Source: Pollenia angustigena
Lineage: Eukaryota; Arthropoda; Insecta; Diptera; Polleniidae
Assembly: GCA_930367215.1 (NCBI GenBank)
Contig: OV884060.1
Location: 206,587,253-206,651,252 of the forward strand
DNA length: 64,000 nucleotides
Reading direction: 5' to 3'
The position numbers and the translations under genes are program-made. The notes under the pieces were generated by a model. That model saw only the letters and a list, made by a program, of their open reading frames with translations. It did no database searches and had not been told where the DNA came from. This document shows positions 22,897 through 34,731 of this stretch, in pieces (position 1 is the first letter of the stretch; each line of letters begins with the position of its first letter).

Positions 22897-23144
22897 TACA
22901 CAGAAAAAACTGAAAATCGATTTCAGTAAAGAAATTCGCACAATCAAACAAATTTTTGTTTAATTTAGGTCCTATGAAGAAATTCGTAAATTCAGTAAAA
23001 CATTTTCCAATATTTTATCCAAAAAAATTTTTGTAAATATAAATATTTACCAAAACAAATATATTTAATTTTTACGAATTATAATGCACAAGCAGCAAAC
23101 AACAGTTTATTTGAAAATATTTTGTGGATAATTTTTTCTGTGTA
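22897..23144. mobile_element. MITE with TACACAGAAAAAA ends, copy 1
   Basis: TACACAGAAAAAA at the left and TTTTTTCTGTGTA at the right bound a 248-bp segment inside the Helitron 3' region. The interior phrase TTTAGGTCCTATGAAGAAAT is shared with 33766-34731. Further members with these ends are at 39261-39991. Confidence 0.75.
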
Positions 23145-23419
23145 TATGAATAAAATTTTAATTTAAAAATACTTTTTTCCTTTTTTTAACGGATTTTAAA
23201 AATCGAACACAAAAATTTTTTCTAATTTGAACAGGACAACGTCTGTCGGGTCAGCTAGTTTATTATATATGTATGTATTCGTTTTACTTGAATATTTACA
23301 TATTAGGTTACCAAAAAACTAGCATTGAGTCCTCGATATTTTGACAACAAATGGGGCATTTTATTATATCCTGACCTCCTGCAATGGCAACTGCCTGCAG
23401 TTTAAGCACGCCGGGTACA

Positions 23420-23760
23420 AGGATTACCTCCTCTATGGTATAACAAACATCGGCTTCGCTTACTAAAGCAAACACCGGCTTCGCTAACTAAAGCTTCTCT
23501 GCATAGCCGGCCTTCGGCCGGCCGCAAGGATTACTCTATGGTATAACAAACACAGGCTTTGCTAACTAAAGCTTTTGTGCATAGCCGGCCTTTGGCCGGG
23601 CGCAAGGATTTTTTACTCTATGGTATAACAAACACCGGCTTCGCTTACTAAAGCTTCTCTTCATAGCCGGCCTTCGGCCGGGCGCAAGGATTTTCTCCTC
23701 TAAAGTATATCAAACACCGGCTTCGCTAACTAAAGCTTCACTGCATAGCCGGTAACCATA
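23420..23760 (+). repeat. Core tandem repeat of fold-back element 1
   Basis: Four to five units, mostly 80-90 bp apart, share TATGGTATAACAAACACCGG, CTTCGCTAACTAAAGCTTC and the GC-rich hairpin GCCGGCCTTCGGCCGGGCGC. The same unit occurs at 51640-51960 (both orientations), 63590-63657 (reverse) and, diverged, at 60590-60720. This contrasts sharply with the AT-rich surroundings. Confidence 0.85.
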
Positions 23761-24215
23761 AGACACTGCAATTAGCAAAATTTTCTTCTTTGATAAACTT
23801 AAGTCATTGTATTCAAATAGTTTGAAATGTCCCGTTATAAATACCGTTTAAAATTTTAAACAATTTTAAGAAATTGCAAATAATTGAAAATGAAAAAACT
23901 CCCACAAAAAATGAAATAACTCCCACAGCAAGTTAAATAACACCGAAAACCAAAATAAAATGAAATAACTTCCACGTTAATTTTTTCGGGGACTTATTGC
24001 ATTTGGATTTTATTTCATTATGAAATAACTGCCAGGCAAAAAATGAAATAACTTCCAAAAAAAATGAAATAAAACCGAGAGTGCTGGGAGATATTTCATA
24101 CTGAAATTACTCCCATATTTGTATGAAAAATTTTTGGGTCTAATTTCATTTTTTTCTTGGGACTTATTGCACATGGGAGTTATTGCACGGAGCCCAAGAT
24201 CCGTTAATAAGGCAC

Positions 24216-24726
24216 TAAGAGCCACTTTTTGGGTTAGAGATAAGCGATTAAATTAACTTTTATCTCCGTATTTACTTTTTGAGTTGTATTTGTTTAACTT
24301 TTTTTTGCTAGCTTAAGAGGCCAACGGTGGTGGCTTAAACCTAAACTTAAACTGTCAACATACACATGTTTAACATAAAGAACTTGCAAGAATATAAACA
24401 AAAAATACATTTTAAAACATTGCTTAGCACTTTTTTATAATTTTTCCATTCTATATTTTTTCTTTAATATATTTTTTCTTTAAACACAAAAAATTTCTAC
24501 CTTGTAAACAATATTAAATTCGCGCATTTTCTTCTTTGAAAACATCCATATTGCTTGATAAAAAGTTGACATTTTTTTGTGCTCAGTATGGTAGCGCTAC
24601 ATGGCTTAAGCCACCACCCAAAAATTTCAAATTCAATTGATACTAGATTAACTTTATTCTCAGATTAGCTAATTAATTATTAAGAATTAAATTACCTTAA
24701 ATCTCAAACCCAAAAAGTGACTCTTA
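24216..24726. mobile_element. MITE with TAAGAGYCACTTTTTGGGTT ends
   Basis: Left TAAGAGCCACTTTTTGGGTT and right (reverse complement) TAAGAGTCACTTTTTGGGTT are 20-bp inverted repeats with one difference, continuing into GAGAT. A second inverted pair (GTGGTGGCTTAA, about 24329 and 24605) lies inside and may be a nested element. The TSD is not clear. Confidence 0.75.
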
Positions 24727-24849
24727 ATGATATATTGCTGAACAAAATGCAAAACAACAGGTCGATTGCCTTCGGATTTATAAAATTTAAAAAGTGCAAA
24801 AAATTAACGTTGTAATCAAACTATCCTTTCAATACTAAATATTTTGCTT

Positions 24850-25203
24850 AATTTCAAACGATTTTGTTATTCGTGCTAAATTCCCAGTTTTTATTCTTGA
24901 TAGAAACACTTGGAATGTAAGATGAGATAAACCCACCGTTTATTGTTGATGTGTTTTGTTTAAGCTTTGATATTATTACAAGTAGAACTGTTGCTATAAG
25001 TCTTATACGTTTAACAGTTTTATTTGGTTTAATATCTTTAGTTTTTCTAAAATCTTTATGGATGAAGTTTCCTGATGATCTGGCCTAAGCAACCAGTGAA
25101 ATGCGCATAGGAATAGCTTATCCCATCAACAATAAATTTCAAGTGTTTTTATCAAGAATAAAAACTAAGAATTAAGCACGAATAACTAAATCTTTTGAAA
25201 TTA
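24850..25203. mobile_element. Dispersed element with inverted ends and hammerhead-like motif, copy 1
   Basis: Left AATTTCAAACGATTTTGTTA continuing into TTCGTGCTAAATTCC pairs with the right arm AATTAAGCACGAATAAC. Homology continues through TTTTTATTCTTGATARAAAC. A second copy at about 39500-39700 retains the hammerhead-like motif and the right arm (AATTTAGCACA in it). Penelope-like elements commonly carry hammerhead ribozymes in their terminal repeats, so this could be a Penelope-derived fragment; no reverse transcriptase is present. Confidence 0.6.
25066..25116 (+). ncRNA. Hammerhead-ribozyme-like motif (type I, minimal stem III), copy 1
   Basis: The conserved core CTGATGA starts at 25072. 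It is followed by a stem II of CTGG/CCAG closing CTAAGCAA, then GAAA, then the 2-bp minimal stem III ATGCGCAT ending in U with A as the predicted cleavage base (25109), then stem I pairing GGAAT with the GTTTC before the core. The 10.1/11.1 pair of stem II is mismatched (U-U). Core elements and spacing fit the small type I hammerheads of Penelope-like elements; activity is untested. Confidence 0.6.
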
Positions 25204-25348
25204 AAATTTTGTATTCACAAAAATTGAAATTACTTTTTGAAATTTTGCTTAATTTTTCTAACATTTCTTTAAAATATGTACGAGTATATTTTTGAACGAA
25301 AATTTCATTAAATTTTTATTATTTTCAATATTTCTTCTTTTTTTACAT

Positions 25349-25485
25349 TCACTGGAACTGATAGCGTGAAAAATTTTTCACGGGAAATTCACGATTGCTT
25401 TTTCCCCGTCGAGGGGAATGAACATTTCATGGAAACAAAAATTCCACTTGTTATTCACGATAGGGGTGAATGTATCAGTTAAGTG
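25349..25485. repeat. Short MITE with TCACTKRAACTGATA ends
   Basis: TCACTGGAACTGATAG on the left and (reverse complement) TCACTTAACTGATACATTC on the right. Additional short inverted GTGAA repeats inside. About 137 bp. Confidence 0.5.
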
Positions 25486-25713
25486 ACTAGTTCTTCTTTT
25501 TTGTGTTCTCATCCGATTATCACAAATCCCAGGACGAGTTCTGTTGGGAACGTTGACACCAAGTTCTTGCAGAGAAAAATAATAAAATATAAATTTATGA
25601 CCATCAATGGAACAATTGTAAAGGAACATTGCATATTGTGACAACATTGTGCCATCTTGAATTTTTCATTTCGAGCAGGAAGCGATATAAAACACAGTAT
25701 ATTGAAGTATTAA

Positions 25714-26072
25714 GCTACGTTCACAATCAAAAAAACAATTTCGTTTTTTCTTCCCAAAGTATTTCATATATTTTCCTTTCATTTTTAGAACAAAAATATA
25801 ACCAACATTTTTTTAAAAATGTTACTAAAGTTGAGTCAAGTAGAACTTCAGCAACATTTTGTATGAAATTGTTTCTGAAGTTTAAAATAATTTAACTTAT
25901 TTTTAAATGAACATTTTAAAAAAATGTTTACAAAAATAAAAATAAATGCATAATATTGTTGTGGCTAAAATTTGCAAACGGTTTCTTGATGCAAAATGTG
26001 TGTAGTTACAAAAGAAATAGTTGCTCTATTATGAACACCAAGTGAAAATGTTTTTTTGATTGTGAACGCAGC
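25714..26072. mobile_element. MITE with GCTRCGTTCACAATCAAAA ends
   Basis: GCTACGTTCACAATCAAAAA and the reverse complement of the right end, GCTGCGTTCACAATCAAAAA, differ at one position over about 24 bp. The interior is AT-rich and noncoding. Flanks do not show a clean duplication. Confidence 0.75.
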
Positions 26073-27035
26073 TTTAAAATAACAAAATTTTTCAAATCAG
26101 AAATTAGTGATACGAAAAATTCATCAAAATAACTTTTGTTCTGCAAAATGCCTAAAGACAGCGAACAATACTAGTATCATCATATTGTCTTGTACAAAAT
26201 GACATGTTTCACGACTTTTAAATTTGGCAGTTGTTATTAAATTTCGTTTACACACAAAATAAAAAACATCAAACTTGTCAACCCATATTAAGAAATTTAA
26301 ATTGAAACGTCACTATATGAATGGTGTTTTCTTTTCTGACAATAATGTGTAATGTATGCTACCAATGGTACGGGTTTTGGTTCTATTCTTAAATTATATG
26401 CAAACCAGGGATGCCAACTTAGTGCTTTTGGCAGTATTTATGGTGCTTTTTGATGCCTCAAAACGACAAAATTTGATCCATAGTGCCAAACTAAAAAAAA
26501 GCACTAACTTGGTGCTTTTTCAATCATTCGTTAGTGCCTTTAGTGCTTTTTACAATTTTTATTTTTTTTCTTCGATTTTTTAAAACTACGGTTATATAGA
26601 GGAGGATTTGGTTGAACTTTGCTATTTGGGGTACAATTTTGAGAAGGCTTGTAAAGATTTTAAGATTTCAAATGATAAAAAAGTTATAAAAGAAAGTTAC
26701 ACTCGTTTGACCAAAAAATGTATTTACGAGGTTAGGCTAGGCTTCCTAGCAATTTGGAAATTTTTCGAAACCTTGCACTTTTTAGTGTTGACAACATATT
26801 TAGTAATCGTAATAAAAACGTTGTATTTCGGTAATACACTGTAGACACTGTTTCAAAAATAGAATATGGATTGGAAAATATTAGGAATTGTACAAAAACA
26901 TGCAGACTTTAAATATGCGAAGTGTTAAATAAATTAAAAACAACTGACAGAAAATACTATTATAACGAGCGTTGTGTAACCTGTCATTTTTCATGCGCTT
27001 TAGTTTTCCACGTGTTGTGCATTCTACCTCTAGTG

Positions 27036-27639
27036 CAGAGATCAGCAATGAATCGTTTTTTCGCTACTCATACTGACTCATGCAATTGTAAGTATAAGTG
27101 CGTAGAAATCATTTAAACTAAACTACTCTGATTCACTCATACTCACAAGAGAAATATTTATGAGTGCGAAGTCGACATTATACGCATACTCATAAATGAC
27201 CTCAGCTTGATTTATAATTGCAAGAAAATACTTACAATACTCACAAGGATTCAAATCATTTAGCTCATCCATTTACCGTTTTAACACAACAGATAAAACA
27301 CACAACTTAATAATCAGCGCTGCCAGATAAATTTGCCGAAAAATCGTCTACTTCATACATGTTACTTTAGTAAACTGTAATTGCCAAATCGTCACTTTGA
27401 TATTTCGGGGACAAATCTGGCAGCCTCGCATTTTGCTTCGGCTATACACATTGACTTGAGTAGATTCTAAATCAAACACTACAAATGTTGCTAAGTATGA
27501 GTACGATGAATAAAATGAAACTTTTGAGTGAATATGAGTTTGAATCACATTGGAATAAGTATGAGTGCGTATAAGTACAAGAATTTATGAGTCATGATTT
27601 AGCCCTACTCACTTTTTCACTACTCATTGCTGATCTCTG
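27036..27639. mobile_element. hAT-like MITE with CAGAGATCAGCAATGA ends, copy 1 (8-bp TSD)
   Basis: CAGAGATCAGCAATGA and TCATTGCTGATCTCTG are the ends; CTCTAGTG is duplicated on both sides (27028-27035, 27640-27647). Numerous TACTCATACTCAC-like phrases in both orientations fill the subterminal regions. A second copy, inverted and interrupted, is at 40525-42467. Confidence 0.92.
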
Positions 27640-27847
27640 CTCTAGTGCTATTGAAAAAAGGTTTGACTAAGTATCAGAATGCAAACATACATGTTTTTTC
27701 TATTTTACACCTTATGTGTATTCTTTATTCAGAAGCGTACATATGATTAAATAATTGGATAATATCATAAGCCAATTGTTTTATTAAACTTTGCACGATT
27801 TTAATTTAGATTTATTTAAACGATAAAATGTAGGTATGTTTATTGAA

Positions 27848-28108
27848 ATATCTCTGTTTTTCATGGGCAACCGCGTATGTCTTAAAATAAAATTTTTCAG
27901 GAGACCCAAAAAACCATTCTAGATCAAACTATGGGTTAGATATTGCACCTTTTGAACTTTGTAATGAGTTAAAACATCGGAATGGGTCTATCTGTTTTTA
28001 AACATTTTTTAAAAAATGCAAAGAGCGCTTAAAATTAAGCAATATAGCATCAACATTTCAAAATCGAAAAAATAGACATACGCGGTTGCCCATGAAAACC
28101 ACAGATAT
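27848..28108. mobile_element. MITE with ATATCTSTGKTTTTCATGGG ends
   Basis: The inverted repeats are about 35 bp long and include CATGGGCAACCGCGTATGTC in perfect form in both arms (27862-27881 and mirror near 28074-28093). The interior is noncoding. Confidence 0.8.
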
Positions 28109-28324
28109 ATGCTGTCATTAAGTTTTATAAACAGTGGCCGGTTATTGCAAATTTTCGGTAATTGCAACAGGCCAGATTTTTTTCGTGTTACGAAAATCGA
28201 GCTCGCACTGTATTACTTTAAAACTGTTTTATGGTCAATTTAAGCTCCAAATGATTTGGATGATATTATTTTTATTAAAGATAATAATAATACATTTAAA
28301 AATGTTTATATTCAAATGTAAATA

Positions 28325-28823
28325 CAGTCAAATCCCGATAATTCGTACCCCGATAAATCGTAATTCCCGATAATTCGTAATAAACTGTCGGTCCCTTGAA
28401 AAAATCTCGTTAATTCGTAAAATTTGGTCCCCTCGCTAATTCGTAATTTTTTTTCAATTAAAACCTTCTTTACCTCTTATAAATCGTAATTGTTTGCTAT
28501 TTACCACTTATAATTCGTAATAAAAACATGGAAAGAATGATTTTTTTCCGCTATTATTTTTGCGCTGGTCTTTGCTTTTGCTTGTGTGTGTGTTTATTTT
28601 CTTAAGATCAGTTTGTTACATGAATAATTTTTATATATTTTATTTTTAACAATTGTTTTTTATCTTTTTTTTTATCGTTTTAGTCAATAAATTGAAAAAC
28701 CCCGTTAATTCGCATTTATTTTATTTAAACCCCGTTAAATCGTAACCCCGCAAAATCGAAAACCCCTATAATTCGTAAGAAATGGCCGGTCCCATGCGAT
28801 TACGAATTACCGGGATTCTACTG
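28325..28823. mobile_element. pogo-like MITE with TA duplication
   Basis: Ends CAGTCAAATCCCGATAATTC and, from the right, CAGTAGAATCCCGGTAATTC; TA flanks each (28323-28324, 28824-28825). Many CCCGTTAATTCGTAA-like phrases lie just inside both ends. CAGT ends with a TA target are typical of pogo/Tigger elements; no coding sequence remains. Confidence 0.8.
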
Positions 28824-29199
28824 TATATTTATTACTTAACCTTAAATGAAAATTGTCCCCATCAACGCCGACGCCTTTTTTTCATTTTGGAGGTATATAA
28901 TATTCGGCACGCCGAATGCAACATGTTTTGTGTTTAATTAAATTGTAAAAATGGCTTCGTGCTTTTTACGCTTTTTTTTTTTGCTCGAAATAGTGCTTTT
29001 TAGTGTTTTTTTTTTAAATTTTAAAGTGCTTTTTGCTCTCAAAAAGTTGGCATCACTGATGCAAACATGTGAGAAATTGTCGTTTTCCTTTCTTAATTTG
29101 TTGTAAAACAAATGGCAAATTTGCTCCATATCTTACCTTAAATATTACTTGAACTTTTAGGAGAGAAAAAGAGAATACCATTTTTTTCCCCACTCTCCA

Positions 29200-29203
<4 letters not shown>

Positions 29204-29230
<27 letters not shown>
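29204..29230. repeat. (CT)n microsatellite
   Basis: An uninterrupted run of CT dinucleotides between a CT-rich lead-in and TTGAATTTGCC. Confidence 0.95.
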
Positions 29231-29270
29231 TGAATTTGCCTGATTTTTGCTATTTGGGTTAAGTTTTGAG

Positions 29271-29475
29271 GCTCAACCATAATATGCATAGCCTTGCTTA
29301 ACCTACTGTCAAAAATTTTCAAAAAGTCTCTCAAATGTACTTAAGAATAAATAAGTAAATGACAGTTTCATTAAACTTAGCAAAAAGTTTCCTTAAGGTG
29401 TATATGGGTTGCCTCATATAATTTACATGTACTCGCACATTTGCTTAAGCCAACTTAAGCAAATTATGGTTAGGC
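29271..29475 (-). mobile_element. MITE with GCCYAACCATAAT ends, copy 2
   Basis: The minus-strand reading matches 2008-2251, including GCCTAACCATAATTTGC, GACAGTAGGTTAAGC and GCATATTATGGTTG. It is shorter inside than copy 1. Confidence 0.7.
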
Positions 29476-31008
29476 CTTTAGTGTGTTCAGACATAATAGT
29501 AAAATTGTATGGCCAACATTTTTGTAGAACATATTAACCCCGCCTTCACCCTTTTTCCTGGTGTTTTTTACGATTTGTTAGAATAAAACGAAAAATGCCA
29601 TTATGTGCCATAACATTTTCTACACCTCAGATGCTAAGAAAACATAGTTTATGTTCCGATATACTGCAAGAACATGCTAAAGCTGGGAAACTTTAACCGA
29701 CTCTAAATAAAATTACGATGTGATCTTTCAAAACGCCGAGACACGTATATTTTTTTGTCTCCTCTTTTAGAATTCGTTGTCAGAACTGCGTAATTTGGAA
29801 AAATATTTGAAATTGCTCAAACTTACAAATATGTTATGTTAATTGATATGATTGATTTGTTAGCCGGCGGAAAATCAGTACGTATAAGTATTTTATTAGT
29901 AACACAAATTATTAACTTATATGTTAATTGAAGTTAGGTTTTAATTTTTTTCTGTGTAGTTTTGCCAGATATTTGAACAAATACAATGAAATATTCACTT
30001 GCTTTTTATACAGTTTTGTTTAAGGAAAATTGTTAACAAATTTGAATAATAATTACGTAATTTTTTTTGTACGTAATTCCAAATATTTTGAAAAAAAACA
30101 TAATCTTTCTGAATTCTCGCAGAGCATTGAAAAATTTTGTAAATCTTGAAAAACCAAGGCCTTTTGAAAAGCCCACAGAAAAAAAAATACTAAAAAGTTC
30201 TATTTGTTAATTTAAAAAGTTTTTTTCTCTAATTACTTTTGAAGTTACATGAAGAAACACCAAATAAATCACCAAAAAAGTTGTATTCACAAAAAATTCA
30301 CACACTAAAGAACAACCATTACAATTGTTTAGAATTTTGCTTCTTTTTTCCGAATTGTTTAAACTAAATTTATAGTTTTTATTTAAATCTCAACACAACT
30401 TCTTGGTATTTGACCCTGAAAGAGTTACATGTTAAAAAAAACATTACATGAACCTTTTTATGATAATAACAAAAAAAAAAAAAATACAAAATAATACCAA
30501 AATATAAATATTAACCCGCCTGGCAATTTTAATAGGCAATTAAATAAATTTATGCCTAAAAAAGTAATTTGTTAATTAATTTAATTTGAAATTTATTCAA
30601 AACAGAAATCATAAATCATTAAAATAATTGCAGTTAATGAAAAATACAGAAAAAAGCAGAAGAACTTTTAGGAATACAAATTAGTCTTCGCCGTAAGTCA
30701 AAAATTAACACCTCATTAAGTTATTCATTATTATATGGAAAGCAACTTTTGATTTACATCTTTAAAAAAAAAATTTCATATCATTTAAAATCGAACTCTT
30801 TATGGTGTAATATTTTTTTTTTTTTTGTCACTTGCACATTTTATTGTGCTTTTTGAAACACTTTAAGAAATTGATTTTAAAGCATTAAAGATTGTGACTT
30901 TGTAAGGAAACAAAAAAAAAAAATTATTTGAAGGGAAAAATTATAGGAACCAGTGTGTGCCCTGGTCGAAATTCGACCTAATTTTTATGCAAATATGAAG
31001 AAAACATG
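29476..31008. other. AT-rich stretch with isolated MITE ends
   Basis: A right-type end TTTTTTTCTGTGTAG at about 29946-29960 and a left-type CCACAGAAAAAAA at about 30172 belong to the TACACAG family but face away from each other, so neither closes an element. No coding segment was seen. Confidence 0.5.
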
Positions 31009-31217
31009 CATATAAGCAGTATTCGAAAATAAACGGAACATTATTTAGCGTTCGGCTCACACACCCAGGAACGATATCTATTTTTTAGTGTTTGTGTAGA
31101 AGAACACAACCCTTAATACCTTTCGTAACTATTTTCAAGAAAGAGCCGAACATTATATAGTGTTCTGTTCTTCATTAAAAATAGAACAAATGTAGTGATA
31201 CTGTAGACAATCATTAT

Positions 31218-32242
31218 CAGGGAAACCAAAAATATGCAATTACATGTATTTCCTCGTGCTATGAAGGCTCAAACAATATATTCATCCGTTTAAGATCCTT
31301 TTATGAATTTTGGCATCGATTTGTTAGTGCATATTTATGCATATATTACCGTTAGCAGCATTTTTGAGCATAATTTAGTTAAACGAGCTTTTTTGCAGCA
31401 TATTTTAAGTTTATAGCGCATATTTTGCATTTTTAAGCCATATTTTGATACATGATAAGTTTTTTTCTTTTGCAGAAAATAATTTTTTTCGAAATTCTGT
31501 TACTTCAATTTCGCCATCTACATTTAATTTTTACTCTCAAATTGTAAGACAAAGCAGGTTGTCATTAGGGATAAATGTTATGCGATATGTATAATACATA
31601 GAAATGTAAACCCATCTTTTAGTATACCGATCGACTTAAAATCAGTTTTTAAAGTGATCTAAATATGTCCATCCGTCAGTCCGTCTGGCTGGTTGTCTGC
31701 CCACGTTAACCCTGTGCTCAAAGTACAAGTTCCAATTTTGTAGATAATTTAATCAAATATGGACGAGGTCTGTATAAATGGTGAGAATCGGTCTATAATT
31801 TTACATATATTTTCCATAATAACTTCTTTTCAAATAAGACTCTTTGTGTCAGTAAGCCATATAATTATGATGGTATTTAAATTACATTCGCTCCAAAAAT
31901 ATTTTAATGCAAGTTAAATTTTTTCGAATCGTTTCACATTTGCCCAAAGCTCCCATCCTTAAATAGCTTTAACTTCCTTTAAATGTTAACATTTGTAAAC
32001 AATTTTGGGGCCGTACCTAAAATCCCTTAAGGACAAAGACCCATATGGATGTTAATATCTAGATAATATTCGGCGCAAACATCTCTTATATGAATTTTAA
32101 ACTAATATGGGCTTAAATTTTGTTATTAAATTGTTCAATATTATGTTTTCAAATTTGCAATTTTTGATTTTTTAGGGCATATTTTTTTAACATTTTTCAG
32201 GGCATATTTTCCAGTTTTTGTTGCATATTTCTGGTTTCCCTG
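31218..32242. mobile_element. hAT-like element with CAGGGAAACCA ends, 8-bp TSD
   Basis: CAGGGAAACCAAAAATATGC on the left and GCATATTTCTGGTTTCCCTG on the right; ATCATTAT is duplicated at 31210-31217 and 32243-32250. Subterminal GCATATTTT phrases recur in both arms. The related uninterrupted element at 47707 shows the unduplicated site AACATTAT. Noncoding. Confidence 0.92.
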
Positions 32243-33190
32243 ATCATTATATTTTAATGTTCTATATTGTTTCGTTTTTTTTTAAATTGATAAAGAAATG
32301 AACAAACAAAAAATTTTTAGCAACGACCGCACCACGAACAGCTTGCTTGTGTGTTGTGTATATGTTTTGTTTGTGTAAAATTATTTTGCTGGCTTTTTGT
32401 TTTTTTTTTATGTGTTTTTTAGTTTTTTTTACTAACCAAACCGACCAAACATTAGGTCTGTCTGGGTACTTTTCCAGAAGCAAGTACTCAGTAAATTTTT
32501 TTGGGAGAGTAAGACCAATATTACTCTTTCGGCTGAAAAAATCTCAAAAAGTACGCAGACAGTATCCAGTGAAATCTTGCAAGAAACAGCTGATCGGTGT
32601 TTACATTGAAATAACAAAGCAAAAGAATTTTAGCATATGTGTACGCAAAATTGAATTCTCGAGGTAAATTACAAAATTATTAATTTTTGGTTCTCTCTTT
32701 GCATGAGATTTGGAGTCAGTGTTGCCACTTTGTGGGTAATTACTAGGGTATTCATTTAATCGACCTTTTGCTTTAATCGGTTAATCGCGCGATTAATTAA
32801 CCGAGGTTTTGGTTTAATCGGTTAATTTTGTTTTTGATCGGTTAACCGATAAATAAAGTTTTTTTTTTATAAATTAAGTAATTTCAGTATATAAAAATGC
32901 ATTAATTGCTTATTTTTTGGAGTTTATAAGTAAAAAAAAAACAATAACATAGGTACGAAACATAACAATTCTTGAACTAAAACGAGCAAGCAAAAAAAAA
33001 ACAATTCATTAATGCACAAAGTGTGGTATCAAGTCATATCATCATAATATAATATCCTAAACAAAATTTAAAATTGTTTAAAGTAAATATTGTTGTGTTT
33101 CAAACAAAATAAAAATGGTAATACTGTGTTCATTGATTCGTCATAACTGCATAGTAGAAATCTAAATTATAAGCGGTATCTTACAACAGT

Positions 33191-33447
33191 CATATCGTTA
33201 GCTTAATATGCAAGCCTGCTAATTCACTTTGAGCACATTTTACAGGAGAGAAAAAAACTTTTTATTTTTCCTATTTGAAGCTTGATAGAAAATTAAAATT
33301 ACAGTCAGTTTTACAAACTTCAAGACTTAAATAGAAGAAACACTTCATGCTGGTCGACGAGGCGTACCTTTCTCTACCACACGGAATCAAAATCTAAATT
33401 TACATAAAAAGTGGATTTAGCCGGTTTGCATATTAAGCCGACTATAT
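33191..33447. mobile_element. MITE with ATATCGTTAGCTTA ends, copy 2 of the group
   Basis: Left ATATCGTTAGCTTAATATGC, right (reverse complement) ATATAGTCGGCTTAATATGC followed by AAACCGGCTAAATCCAC. The interior AAAGTGGATTTAGC is shared with 41684-41848. Confidence 0.72.
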
Positions 33448-33765
33448 ATATATTTCCTGTAATTCTTTTAAGACATAAGACTTAATGAATACCTTGTGAA
33501 ACTCCCAAATATTTACATATGGATACAAAAAAAAACTGAGATAATTTTATTAGTTATTTCAATAGTTAAAGGACATCTTATAAAATAAGTTTAAATGTTT
33601 AGGATTAAAGCGATTCTTTCTTTAGTTTTGACAAAAGTTGACTTGGAAAATATTATTTCACTTATCGTAGATGAATATCTAATTTCTCAGTCCTTTTCCA
33701 GGATTTCTCTAAACATATAAAATACTCCATTATGCCATTAGAGTTTTTTTAAATTTTTAACACTT

Positions 33766-34731
33766 CACAGAAAAAATTATTTTTCCAATTCAAACAAAAA
33801 ATTTGTAGAATCAAACAATTTTTTGTCTGAAATCGGTCCTATAAACAAATTCGCATATTTAAACAATTTATTTGCATTTTGTTTATTGAAAAAAAAACAC
33901 TGATTTTTTCAAACAAATAATTTAACTGAATCAAACAAAAAGTTTACTGAAATTCATATACTAAATTTCAAAATAAAAAAAAAAAAAGGTTTTTGCCAAG
34001 CACACAAGCAGGCACTTTATTAGAAGATGATGGCAGAGAGAGCAGAGCGGCTGGCTTTGAGACACATTTTTTTGTTGGAATAATTTTTGAACGAAGTCTT
34101 TTTTTATACAAACAATGTTTTTCGTCATCACTCACTGTTGCTGTATCCTTTCCTTTGCTAATGAAGAAGAAATGTAACCCAAAAACGGCGACAGACCGAC
34201 TCGATATGTTTTTCGTCATCATTATATTTTTGTATTTGATGTATTTAAGCAAACAGTTTGAAAAAAACTTTGAAACCAACCAAAAATTTCTTATAATGTT
34301 GTTGTTGTTTCTGTTGTTTAAAAAGAGTGAAACGTTTTTTTACCTGCTATTTTTTTTGTTTTTTTTTTTTTTTTTACTTCAAACCACTTCATTTTTCTTA
34401 CTGTGGTACTTTTGTAAAGTGTCCAAAAATAGACTGTATGTGTTTTTTGTTGTAGTTCTTATATTTCACATAAAGAAGTGTTGATTACGATCAAATAAAA
34501 AAATGCAAAAAGACGACAACATTAAAAAGCGTTAAATATTTCATACAAAATTATGAAAACTTGAAACTAATAACGCGTGTATTATATTTTTGAATGGTTG
34601 TCAACATTTTTGTTGGTTAAATAAAAATCAAACAAAAATTTTAATTGAATCAGTAAAAAAATTTGTAGAAATTAAAAAAATTTTCAAACAAGCGTTTGTT
34701 TGAAAATAATTCGGCAATAATTTTTTCTGTG
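33766..34731. mobile_element. MITE with CACAGAAAAAA ends, copy 2, with unidentified interior
   Basis: CACAGAAAAAATTATTTTT on the left and AATAATTTTTTCTGTG on the right. Phrases AATTCAAACAAAAAATTTG and GGTCCTATAAACAAATTCGC match 22897-23144. About 33985-34600 has different character (open frames on both strands, GC-richer) and may be a further insertion; no family resemblance was found there. Confidence 0.6.

Larger units (their letters stand above)
20898..23258 (+). mobile_element. Helitron carrying a truncated Pif1-like helicase
   Basis: The 3' end GGGTCAGCTAG, followed by T, has a GACA/TGTC hairpin 11 bases before it. The 5' end lies at ATCTTCTCTATATAAATAAA (20897 on) or six bases earlier. 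A tandem array of about 190-bp repeats (ACGGCTCCATCGATTTG, GCCCACTTTTTTCGATTTAC) occupies 20940-21530, followed by the helicase C-terminal half. The Rep (HUH) domain and the helicase Walker A are absent, so the element is not autonomous. It is inserted in fold-back element 1. Confidence 0.88.
20613..24194. mobile_element. Fold-back-like element 1 (phrase GAAATAACTCCCA), 8-bp TSD
   Basis: Ends GGCTCCGTGCAATAACTCCC and its mirror GGGAGTTATTGCACGGAGCC are terminal inverted repeats of about 37 bp. The flanking duplication is CAAGATCC (20605-20612, 24195-24202). Inside both ends are many diverged copies of the phrase ATGAAATAACTCCCA in both orientations, and near 23400-23760 a tandem GC-rich core. 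A Helitron (about 20898-23258) is inserted. No transposase of its own is seen. Confidence 0.85.
26406..29058. mobile_element. hAT element with CAGKGATGCCAACTT ends, 8-bp TSD
   Basis: CAGGGATGCCAACTT and AAGTTGGCATCACTG are the ends; ATGCAAAC is duplicated exactly at 26398-26405 and 29059-29066. Subterminal AGTGCTTTTT phrases occur in both arms (26420-26545 and 28960-29040). No transposase was recognised. Three younger elements lie inside (27036-27639, 27848-28108, 28325-28823). Confidence 0.9.

Noticed and set aside
23420..23760. CRISPR-like array (repeats at near-regular spacing)
   Set aside because: Units vary in length, the spacers are themselves repeated, the context is a eukaryotic transposon, and no cas genes are present.
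33993..34484. A 163-codon frame on the plus strand and a 103-codon frame opposite
   Set aside because: The translation is mostly Phe/Leu runs after the first third. No domain was recognised and it lies inside a MITE; at most an unidentified insertion.
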